From positions 1 to 11,516 of the forward strand of contig JAZDPK010000042.1 of NCBI GenBank assembly GCA_043797615.1: a DNA stretch of 11,516 nt, read 5' to 3'. The stretch comes from JAZDPK01 sp043797615. GTDB lineage: Bacteria > Patescibacteriota > Patescibacteriia > UBA11705 > JABHMO01. Numbering within the stretch: position 1 is the first letter of the stretch; the number at the start of each line of letters is the position of its first letter. Below the pieces are notes generated by a model that ran no database searches, had not been told where the DNA came from, and was given only the letters and a program-made list of their open reading frames with translations. A program made the position numbers and the translations under genes. Below, one piece after another: positions 1 to 4,691 of this stretch.

Positions 1-441
1 GGAATCGCGCCACACCGAGCCGCGAGCAATGATCGGAAACTCCAATTGCATTTTCGGATATTTCGCGCCGAAAGCAAGAAGTTCCCGGATGTCCGCATCT
101 CGCAGCCCTCTTTCCGCAAGATACGCATCCACTTCCGCGTCGGACGCGTTTTTGTTCAAATGCGCGAGAAAGAGTGTCGCCTTGGATTTCTTCGGCTCGC
201 CAATGAGAGGATAATGCTCATCCGTGATGTTGCCGTTTTTCGAATTGTATTTTCCCGCCTCGATAGCTTTGGCCAACGATAGAGTACGATCCACGGTAAC
301 GATGTAGCCGTCGCCATTTATGTTGGCTTCGATGGACGGATTGAAAATGAATTTTTGAAAATTATCCTTCGTGATCCGCCCGGCCTTCACTTGCGCGAAA
401 AACTCTTCCATCTGCTCAATCGTGGGTTTCATCGATTTCAT
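1..441 (-). CDS. Partial conserved CPR protein of unknown function (N-terminal 147 residues)
   Basis: An uninterrupted reading frame runs from an ATG at 441 leftward through base 1, so the C-terminus lies outside the window. It starts MKSMKPTIEQMEEFF. A GGGAGGT Shine-Dalgarno-like sequence lies 5 nt upstream of that ATG, which supports this start over the in-frame ATG three codons later. The first ~40 residues are helical and charged. Residues ~45-90 look like beta strands (NGDGYIVTVDRTLSLAKAI, then HYPLIGEP). From ~90 the text LAHLNKNASDAEVDAYLAERG, then LRDADIRELLAFGAKYP and EFPIIARGSVW, resembles an uncharacterised family I recall from many Parcubacteria, in which this last block precedes a Trp/Tyr-rich ending. 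No enzymatic motif is visible. The family link is from memory; the reading frame itself is secure. Confidence 0.75.
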   Translation of the reverse strand, partial: MKSMKPTIEQMEEFFAQVKAGRITKDNFQKFIFNPSIEANINGDGYIVTVDRTLSLAKAIEAGKYNSKNGNITDEHYPLIGEPKKSKATLFLAHLNKNASDAEVDAYLAERGLRDADIRELLAFGAKYPKMQLEFPIIARGSVWRDS

Positions 442-713
442 CTTTGACCTCCCGCATCCGCCGGCAAAACAACAATACATCGAGCACCATGCCCGACATA
501 CGATTGATAGACCGGACAGACACAAAATAAAATTGTTAATGCAACATTATCGCTAACATGGTAACAACTGATTAGCAGTTATTCTCATGTCAGCAACGCC
601 TCGACTCGCCGGATTACGTCAAGGCGAGGCGGGCAGCGCCTGCCGTTGCCGGCAAGCCTGCCATCTACATTATATTCGTATTATTAGTATGCATTCGTAT
701 ATTGGTATCTCAT
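442..713. other. Non-coding spacer with AT-rich segments
   Basis: No credible gene lies here. Near 565-590 a short inverted repeat (AACTG-ATTAG-CAGTT) is visible. Bases ~596-662 hold a GC-rich inverted-repeat block (listed separately). Bases ~665-712 are AT-rich with ATTCGTAT occurring twice. The promoter of the leftward gene at 441 should be in this stretch, but I could not find a convincing -35/-10 pair. Confidence 0.5.
596..662. repeat. GC-rich REP-like inverted repeat block
   Basis: The block contains GCCTCGACTCGCC followed by GGCGAGGCGGG (complementary arms around GGATTACGTCAA). A second GC-rich segment then has complementary GGCAG/CTGCC and TTGCCGGCAA units. GC content is far above the flanks. 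It resembles the GC-rich palindromic block at 8581-8633, which suggests a dispersed family in this genome. It lies just downstream of the leftward 3D-domain gene and could also act as its transcript end, but no T-run was seen on that strand. Confidence 0.5.
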
Positions 714-1241
714 TTACTCCACCACCTCGATCTTCACTAATCTCTTTCCAAACGCGTACGCCCGGCTTTTCGACAACTTCCAAAGGTCGATGCGCTTGTC
801 GTAGCGCGCGTTCATGCGGTCTTGCACGGTGAAAATCTGATCGCCGTACAAATCCGGTATTCTGACTTTGGTGTTGAATTTCAAGAAGTTGGCGGCAATG
901 ACGTTTTCCTGATTGTTCTCGCACAAGTCATAGCCGTTGGCCGTAATGCACGGCGTATTGTCGGTTTCTTCTTCCGCGCTGGTGTAAGCCGTGGCGATCA
1001 CAGTCATCGTTTTTACAACCGAAACATTGTCTTCATTGCTGAATTCAACGAAACGGCTGGCCAGCAAATCCATCGGATGAACGTCGCTCAAAACAAGCTC
1101 GCGGCCTTTGTCCGTAGCGAGTACGGTTTGCGCGCCGGCAACCTGCGGAACAGCCATATTTGCGATAAAAACAACCAAAACAATCGATATCAAAACTCTG
1201 ATATTCATCGTTAATTTAATCGTATTTTGCAAATTTTTCAT
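714..1241 (-). CDS. Exported 3D-domain protein (predicted cell-wall lytic or double-psi beta-barrel)
   Basis: The 175-residue protein has a charged N-terminus, then a hydrophobic segment at about residues 13-34 (IRVLISIVLVVFIANMAV) and AGAQ. This fits a signal peptide or single membrane anchor. The C-terminal half carries the 3D domain: TAYTSAEEETDNTP (~84-97), CITANGYDLC, ENVIAANFLKFNTKVRIPD and FTVQDRMNARYDKRIDLW. The aspartates of TDNTP, VQDRM and RIDLW are those that name the family. Known relatives (YuiC/MltA-like) cleave peptidoglycan glycan strands; that activity is inferred here. Two cysteines between the first two blocks could form a disulfide. The start is uncertain: neither ATG 1241 nor ATG 1208 (MNIRVLIS) has a Shine-Dalgarno sequence. 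A consensus promoter lies about 100 nt upstream. Confidence 0.85.
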   Translation of the reverse strand: MKNLQNTIKLTMNIRVLISIVLVVFIANMAVPQVAGAQTVLATDKGRELVLSDVHPMDLLASRFVEFSNEDNVSVVKTMTVIATAYTSAEEETDNTPCITANGYDLCENNQENVIAANFLKFNTKVRIPDLYGDQIFTVQDRMNARYDKRIDLWKLSKSRAYAFGKRLVKIEVVE

Positions 1242-1347
1242 AATTTTAGCGTTAATAAATCAATCAAATTTAGCTATAATTTACTTAAGTCTATTCGCAT
1301 CATTTGCATGCTGGTTTATTCGCATCAGCTTTATGCAACGAAATAGA

Positions 1348-1376
1348 ATTATAGCATAATTTTATTAATTTGTCAA
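1348..1376 (-). promoter_or_regulatory. Consensus sigma-70 promoter for the 3D-domain gene
   Basis: On the minus strand TTGACA (1376-1371) and TATAAT (1353-1348) are both perfect and separated by exactly 17 nt. Predicted transcription starts near 1341, giving a ~100-nt 5' UTR before ATG 1241. Confidence 0.8.
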
Positions 1377-1472
1377 TGCAGCCGCCTTTTCAAGCAACGC
1401 GTGAAAATGTTAGCATGAAGATGAAAAAACAGCCAACCGACTTATCAACCAGCGATTAACCGGCGATTATCC

Positions 1473-1501
1473 TTGACTATTCGGAATAATAAAGCTATCA
1501 T
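1473..1501 (+). promoter_or_regulatory. Probable promoter of rpsP
   Basis: TTGACT (1473-1478) and TATCAT (1496-1501) are separated by 17 nt; each differs from consensus by one base. Start near 1508 would give a ~100-nt AT-rich leader before the rpsP ATG at 1609. Confidence 0.65.
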
Positions 1502-1608
1502 TCACTCATCAAATTCAAAATCCAAAGCATGACACTCAAAATAAGTTTTAATTTTATATTTTAAGTTTATTTTGATTTTTGCATTTTGTGCTTTGCGCTT
1601 TATACATT
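1502..1608. repeat. AT-rich imperfect inverted element upstream of rpsP
   Basis: The spacer is built from CAAA/TTTG words: TCAAATTCAAAATCCAAAGC and CTCAAAATAAG on the left, TTTATTTTGATTTTTGC and TTTTGTGCTTTGCGCTTT on the right. The two halves are roughly inverted around an AT-only centre (TTTTAATTTTATATTTTAAG). The same vocabulary recurs upstream of trmD (2852-2976) and left of the ATPase gene (8634-8672). It runs directly up to the rpsP start codon and leaves no room for a Shine-Dalgarno sequence. Confidence 0.45.
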
Positions 1609-2058
1609 ATGCTCTCAATCCGCTTTTCCCGCGTCGGAAAAAAGAAAATGCCCTGCTTCCGCATCATCGTATTGGACAAACACAAAGATCCGTTTGGCGC
1701 CTTTTTGGAAAACCTCGGAACTTACAATCCGCGTTCCAAAGAATTGAAAATCAACGCCGACCGGATAAAATATTGGCTTGGCAAAGGCGCGGAAGCGTCC
1801 AGCTCCATCCACAACATCCTGATCGAAAAGAAAATCATCGAAGGAAAGAAAGAGCATGTTTCCCGCGTCAGCAAGAAGCGCGCCGCCAAAATTTCGGCCA
1901 AGGCTCCCGCCTCCGCAAATGCTACGGCGGACAAGTTGAAGGAAGAACCCGCCTCCGTTGAAACCGCGGCGGGCACGCCGAAAGTCGAAGCTGCGCCCGC
2001 GGCCCAAGCCCCGACCGTTGCGGCAGACAAGCCGACAGCCGAAGAAAAAAAATCTTAA
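1609..2058 (+). CDS. rpsP: 30S ribosomal protein S16 with long low-complexity tail
   Basis: S16 is an assembly protein of the 30S subunit. Residues 1-84 are the S16 core: MLSIRFSRVGKKKMPCFRII, then LENLGTYNPRSKELKINADRIKYWLGKGAEAS. The start is placed at ATG 1609 because S16 proteins begin M-L-x-I-R; an upstream in-frame ATG at 1579 would add ten residues with no family match. No Shine-Dalgarno sequence precedes it. Residues ~85-149 are an Ala/Lys/Glu/Pro tail, making the protein 149 residues against ~80-90 for a typical S16. The tail is probably disordered; a role in RNA binding is only a guess. The usual partners rimM and rplS do not follow. Instead a terminator and a separate khpA-like transcription unit follow. 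Confidence 0.95.
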   Translation: MLSIRFSRVGKKKMPCFRIIVLDKHKDPFGAFLENLGTYNPRSKELKINADRIKYWLGKGAEASSSIHNILIEKKIIEGKKEHVSRVSKKRAAKISAKAPASANATADKLKEEPASVETAAGTPKVEAAPAAQAPTVAADKPTAEEKKS

Positions 2059-2064
2059 TAGTTC

Positions 2065-2091
2065 AAGCTCCAAGTTTTTCTTGGGGCTTTT
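2065..2091 (+). terminator. Terminator after rpsP
   Basis: AAGCTCCAAG (2065-2074) pairs with CTTGGGGCTT (2080-2089), one G-U, around a five-T loop. Only a short T-run follows, so the strength is moderate. Confidence 0.6.
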
Positions 2092-2116
2092 GAAAACGCA
2101 AAAAAATAAAGGAAAT

Positions 2117-2220
2117 TCCATTCCTTCACTCCTCCCCCCTGCATAATCTCCTTTAGCCTCTTTTATCCCCTTTTCTTCCCTTCTCCGCCCTCTTTTGCCT
2201 TCTCATCCCCTTTCTTCTTA
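2117..2220 (+). other. ~100-nt polypyrimidine tract
   Basis: This stretch is almost entirely C and T on the plus strand (for example CCTTCACTCCTCCCCCCT and TCCCCTTTTCTTCCCTTCTC), with only isolated purines. It codes for nothing recognisable. It lies between the rpsP terminator and the khpA promoter. Such tracts can adopt non-B DNA or bind pyrimidine-tract proteins; no function can be read here. Confidence 0.6.
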
Positions 2221-2249
2221 TTGACAAACGCGAAAAACTTTGCTATAAT
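2221..2249 (+). promoter_or_regulatory. Perfect consensus promoter of the khpA-like gene
   Basis: TTGACA (2221-2226), a 17-nt spacer, and TATAAT (2244-2249). Transcription should start near 2256, leaving a ~108-nt 5' UTR. Confidence 0.85.
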
Positions 2250-2255
2250 GTTTAT

Positions 2256-2363
2256 GTACGTTTCAGAAAGCTTGGCTCGCTTTTAAAGGTCGAAAAAATA
2301 AAGCGCCTTGCCGTTTGAAACGCGATCTTTCGCTTAATAATTAAGAAACGAACGAACAAAATT
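2256..2363 (+). promoter_or_regulatory. Structured 5' leader of the khpA-like gene
   Basis: CGTTTCA (from ~2259) is complementary to TGAAACG (~2316-2322). Inside this, GGCTCGCTTT and AAAGCGCC can pair with one bulge, giving a compact two-tier hairpin. The remaining ~40 nt before the ATG are A-rich and unstructured, and no Shine-Dalgarno sequence is present. It matches no riboswitch I recognise. It could be an autoregulatory site for the KH protein, but that is conjecture. Confidence 0.4.
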
Positions 2364-2720
2364 ATGGCAGAAAAAAATCAGGACAAAGATTTCTTAGAGT
2401 ACATCGTGAAAATGATCGTCGGCAACCCGAGCGACGTCAAAGTCGAAAGGACCGTCGATGAAATGGGCGTGCTCTTGACCTTGTCGCTCAACCAATCCGA
2501 CATGGGCTACGTGATCGGCAAACAAGGCCAAACCGCCCGCGCCATCAGAACATTGCTGAAGATTGTCGGCGCGAAGAACAACGCCCGCATCAATTTGAAG
2601 ATCAACGAGCCGGAAGGTTCGACTCACGTTCGCAAACCGCGCCCGATGGGCATGGGAATGGGCATGAGAGACAGCCGAGACAACATTGATACCGACGTTG
2701 TCGATGATCTGAAAATCTAA
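2364..2720 (+). CDS. khpA: KH-domain RNA-binding protein, KhpA/YlqC-like
   Basis: The protein has 118 residues. Residues ~10-82 form a single type II KH domain with the conserved GxxG loop as GKQG (52-55) in MGYVIGKQGQTARAIRTLL. Such proteins bind single-stranded RNA in the cytoplasm and in Gram-positives pair with KhpB/Jag. Genes of this family often lie between rpsP and rimM/trmD, and that order is partly kept here (rpsP, khpA, trmD). Typical KhpA is ~75-80 residues. This one adds a ~35-residue tail with an RKPRP and (MG)n stretch (MGMGMGMR) and an acidic end, probably disordered. ATG 2364 is the first start in frame after the promoter; no Shine-Dalgarno sequence is visible. Its own promoter and terminator make it a single-gene unit. 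Confidence 0.88.
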   Translation: MAEKNQDKDFLEYIVKMIVGNPSDVKVERTVDEMGVLLTLSLNQSDMGYVIGKQGQTARAIRTLLKIVGAKNNARINLKINEPEGSTHVRKPRPMGMGMGMRDSRDNIDTDVVDDLKI

Positions 2721-2742
2721 ATTCACATTTACAATAAAACCG

Positions 2743-2779
2743 AAAAGCCGCGCTATTTCTTAGCTGTGGCTTTTCTTTT
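2743..2779 (+). terminator. Rho-independent terminator after khpA
   Basis: AAAAGCCGCGCTA (2743-2755) pairs with TAGCTGTGGCTTTT (2761-2774) with a single bulged base and one G-U pair, loop TTTCT, followed by CTTTT. Confidence 0.8.
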
Positions 2780-2782
2780 AAA

Positions 2783-2978
2783 CATTGTATACAATGAAGC
2801 TGCGCTCCATAAACCCAAAGCCCAAAGTTTCCCAAAGGGATCCCTTCGGGACAAAATTCAAAATAAATTTAAAGTTTAAAATTTAAATTTTAAATTTATT
2901 TTGACAGCGCAGTGCAGCCTGTCGGCACGACTGCGCTGCACTGGCTTTGTGCTTTGAATTTTGTGCTTTAAACACCAT
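2783..2978. repeat. Palindrome-rich spacer upstream of trmD
   Basis: This spacer contains four nested palindromes. CATTGTATACAATG (2783-2796) is perfect. CCCAAAGGGATCCCTTCGGG (2831-2850) has a single mispaired position per arm. AAAATAAATTTAAA (2860-2873) pairs with TTTAAATTTATTTT (2889-2902). The GC-rich pair AGCGCAGT / ACTGCGCT lies at ~2906-2940, overlapping CAGTGCAGC / GCTGCACTG. The right end (CTTTGTGCTTTGAATTTTG) repeats the CAAAG-type vocabulary seen before rpsP and abuts the trmD start. No clear promoter or Shine-Dalgarno sequence was found for trmD. Confidence 0.6.
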
Positions 2979-3818
2979 ATGAAATTTGATATTATCACTA
3001 TTTTCCCCGATATATTGGACTCTTATGTAAACAAGGGCATGCTTCGGATCGCGCAAGAAAAAAAGATTATCAAGATTAAAACCCACAATCTGCGCGACTT
3101 TGCCGTTGACAAGCACGGCACAGTGGATGACAAGCCGTACGGCGGCGGTCCGGGCCAAGTCCTGATGGTCGAGCCTGTTTTCAAAGCTCTCAAGAGGATT
3201 TGTATAGACAAGGCACGCCTTGTCTCACCGTCCAGCAAAGACAAAACACGCCTTGCCTCACAGTCTAAAGGCAGTAAAGACGCAACATCTTGCGTCTCCC
3301 GCCCCGCAAAAAAAACCAAGATAATCCTCCTCTCCGCCCGCGGAAAAAAATGGACGCAACAGCTGGCCCAAAGCTTTTCCAAATTGGACCGGATCGTTTT
3401 TGTCTGCCCAAGATATGAAGGTCATGACGAGCGCATCCAAAAATTGGTTGACGAAGAAATATCGATCGGCGACTACGTGCTGACCGGCGGCGAGCTGGGC
3501 GCGATGGTAATAATGGATTCGATCACCAGATTGATCCCCGGCGTTCTTGGAAAAAAAGAATCGCTGAAAGAAGAATCCCACTCGCAAGTCGGCTACCTCG
3601 AATATCCGCAATACACTCGGCCGGAGGTTTTTCATGTCTCTCATAAAGTAAAGACAGGGCATGCCCTGTCTCACCGTCAAGCAAAGACAAGGCATGCCTT
3701 GTCTGCCATCAAGACAAAAAAAACCCTCTTGAAAGTCCCCTCTGTCCTTCTCTCCGGCCACCACAAAAATATCGCCGACTGGCGGGCGAAAAACGTGAAG
3801 ACGCTTGACAATAAATAA
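2979..3818 (+). CDS. trmD: tRNA (guanine-N1)-methyltransferase TrmD, with two repeat-derived insertions
   Basis: TrmD transfers a methyl group from SAM to N1 of G37 in tRNAs, preventing frameshifting. The start at ATG 2979 gives the family's N-terminus MKFDIITIFPDIL; an upstream ATG at 2961 would add six unrelated residues. Family motifs are HGTVDDKPYGGGPGQVLMVE (46-65), CPRYEGHDER (143-152), SIGDYVLTGGELGAMVIMDS (162-181), TRLIPGVLG (183-191) and LEYPQYTRPEVF (207-218). R184 matches the catalytic Arg (E. coli R154). The catalytic Asp (E. coli D169) appears to be Glu199. At 279 residues it is longer than usual (~220-250) because of insertions at ~75-112 and ~220-251, encoded by palindromic DNA repeats. 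The C-terminus stops soon after NIADWRAKN, shorter than in E. coli. rimM is not adjacent. Confidence 0.93.
   Translation: MKFDIITIFPDILDSYVNKGMLRIAQEKKIIKIKTHNLRDFAVDKHGTVDDKPYGGGPGQVLMVEPVFKALKRICIDKARLVSPSSKDKTRLASQSKGSKDATSCVSRPAKKTKIILLSARGKKWTQQLAQSFSKLDRIVFVCPRYEGHDERIQKLVDEEISIGDYVLTGGELGAMVIMDSITRLIPGVLGKKESLKEESHSQVGYLEYPQYTRPEVFHVSHKVKTGHALSHRQAKTRHALSAIKTKKTLLKVPSVLLSGHHKNIADWRAKNVKTLDNK
3206..3297. repeat. Palindromic repeat cluster 1 inside trmD (three copies)
   Basis: Copy 1 is AGACAAGGCACGCCTTGTCT (3206-3225). Copy 2, decayed, is AGACAAAACACGCCTTGCCT (3239-3258). Copy 3, a diverged relative, is AGACGCAACATCTTGCGTCT (3278-3297, 8-bp arms). Copies 1 and 2 are 33 nt apart, separated by CACCGTCCAGCAA plus one base. 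The region encodes Lys/Ser/Thr-rich sequence absent from other TrmD proteins. Confidence 0.8.
3652..3704. repeat. Palindromic repeat cluster 2 inside trmD (two perfect copies)
   Basis: AGACAGGGCATGCCCTGTCT (3652-3671) and AGACAAGGCATGCCTTGTCT (3685-3704) are perfect 20-nt palindromes, 33 nt apart. The spacer CACCGTCAAGCAA matches the cluster 1 spacer with one difference. They are translated one frame away from cluster 1, giving KTGHALSHRQAKTRHALSA. Confidence 0.85.
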
Positions 3819-3833
3819 ATCGCTTGCTAAAAT
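3805..3833 (+). promoter_or_regulatory. Promoter inside the trmD 3' end, driving the 3879 gene
   Basis: TTGACA (3805-3810, in the last trmD codons) and TAAAAT (3828-3833) are separated by 17 nt. Start near 3840 gives a ~39-nt leader containing the AAAGGAGG ribosome-binding site. Confidence 0.7.
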
Positions 3834-3878
3834 TTTAATATCAACGCATAATAACGCACTTTAACAAAGGAGGATACG

Positions 3879-4271
3879 ATGAACGAGCCGTTTATTGACA
3901 AAGTGAGACGATTGCACGAAGAAATAATCAGTGAAAAAACGATCAGCGATGCATTGCTCGGCCTTTCGCTTTACGCCATGCAATTGGAAAAAAACATCAT
4001 TGTAACCGCACCCAACGGCTTCCGATTAAAATTCATGGCTAACAGCAATATGAAAGTTCAGTGCGTCGAAGGCGTGCCTTACGATTTGGGCAACATCACC
4101 AATTTCAAAGATCAAATTAGTTTCGATCCGATTGAACTGTTGGGGATGCAAAACCAAGACGAAGGCGAACAAAAAAAACACACACTCGCGGCCAAAGAAA
4201 AAATGAAACGCATCGTTTTCGCGATGCTGTCCCAGCCCGAATGCCTATTCGTCACGTTCGGCGACAATTAA
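3879..4271 (+). CDS. Unknown small soluble protein, 130 residues
   Basis: I do not recognise this family. The gene has the best ribosome-binding site in the window, AAAGGAGG ending 5 nt before ATG 3879, its own promoter and its own terminator, so it is a well-formed independent gene. The protein has an amphipathic N-terminal helix (~1-38, KVRRLHEEIISEKTISDALLG) and a central mixed section (~38-95) with FRLKFMANSNMKVQCVEGVP that looks like beta strands. A charged helix follows (~98-115, EQKKHTLAAKEKMKR), then a hydrophobic end (IVFAMLSQPECLFVTFGDN). There is no signal peptide, membrane segment or metal-binding motif. Its position between trmD and the rRNA gene gives no functional hint because transcription units differ. 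Confidence 0.75.
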   Translation: MNEPFIDKVRRLHEEIISEKTISDALLGLSLYAMQLEKNIIVTAPNGFRLKFMANSNMKVQCVEGVPYDLGNITNFKDQISFDPIELLGMQNQDEGEQKKHTLAAKEKMKRIVFAMLSQPECLFVTFGDN

Positions 4272-4279
4272 TCGAAAGC

Positions 4280-4305
4280 AAGCAGTCCCAAGCGGCTGCT
4301 TTTTT
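4280..4305 (+). terminator. Terminator after the 3879 gene
   Basis: AAGCAGTC (4280-4287) pairs with GGCTGCTT (4294-4301), loop CCAAGC, followed by a six-T run. Confidence 0.85.
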
Positions 4306-4325
4306 ATTCCGAGCATTACCTGTCG

Positions 4326-4410
4326 TTGTCATTGCGAGCATTGTCTGGCAACTGTCATTGCGAGCTTCACCTAAACAAGCGATAATATTCATTTGAACGC
4401 GAAGCAATCT
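4326..4410. repeat. Degenerate GTCATTGCGAGC...GAAGCAATCT dispersed repeat
   Basis: TTGTCATTGCGAGC occurs at 4326-4339 and GTCATTGCGAGC again at 4354-4365, followed by GCGAAGCAATCT (to 4410). I recognise this as a widely dispersed bacterial repeat usually reading GTCATTGCGAGC...GAAGCAATC; the function is not established. Here it looks like a broken or nested copy in the 16S upstream region. Confidence 0.6.
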
Positions 4411-4482
4411 TCATTCTGTTATTAAAAATTTATACTGTAATTCTACGCTCTTTTTCTTCCACATTTTATCCATAAAAAACAT

Positions 4483-4511
4483 TTGACAGATTTTTAATTA
4501 TAAACTATAAT
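4483..4511 (+). promoter_or_regulatory. Perfect consensus rRNA promoter
   Basis: TTGACA (4483-4488), 17-nt spacer, TATAAT (4506-4511). The upstream ~30 nt is A/T-rich and could serve as an UP element. Transcription should begin near 4518, giving a ~105-nt 16S leader. Confidence 0.85.
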
Positions 4512-4527
4512 AGTGCTCACATGTACG

Positions 4528-4553
4528 TTGACAATAGAAATGTGATAGGAAAC
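4528..4553 (+). promoter_or_regulatory. 5' arm of the pre-16S processing stem
   Basis: These 26 nt (TTGACAATAG...GATAGGAAAC) are complementary, with one mismatch, to 6654-6679 downstream of 16S. Pairing would loop out the whole 16S precursor, as in RNase III processing stalks. Between this arm and the mature 5' end lies a leader hairpin, TCCAG (4576-4580) with CTGGA (4615-4619), enclosing CCCTG / CAGGG. Confidence 0.85.
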
Positions 4554-4628
4554 GCATCATAAATTCAAGGTGAGATCCAGCCCCTGCTGATTTATTCACA
4601 GGGCGCCTTTTAAACTGGACGCATTATT

Positions 4629-4663
<35 letters not shown>

Positions 4664-4691
4664 ACGTGTCTAAGGCATGCAAGTTGAACGA

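Noticed and set aside
822..1214. 130-codon plus-strand open frame
   Set aside because: Antisense to the 3D-domain gene, which has a clear domain and a consensus promoter.
1615..2121. 168-codon minus-strand open frame
   Set aside because: It is antisense to rpsP and is dominated by Phe/Gly/Arg runs produced by the complement of the Ala/Lys tail.
3206..3704. CRISPR-like array in trmD
   Set aside because: The palindromes are spaced by near-identical 13-nt sequence, not unique spacers, lie within a coding gene, and no cas genes are present.
4511..4525. boxA-like TGCTCAC antitermination signal in the 16S leader
   Set aside because: Only a partial match to the boxA consensus, and there is no boxB or second copy; too weak to annotate.
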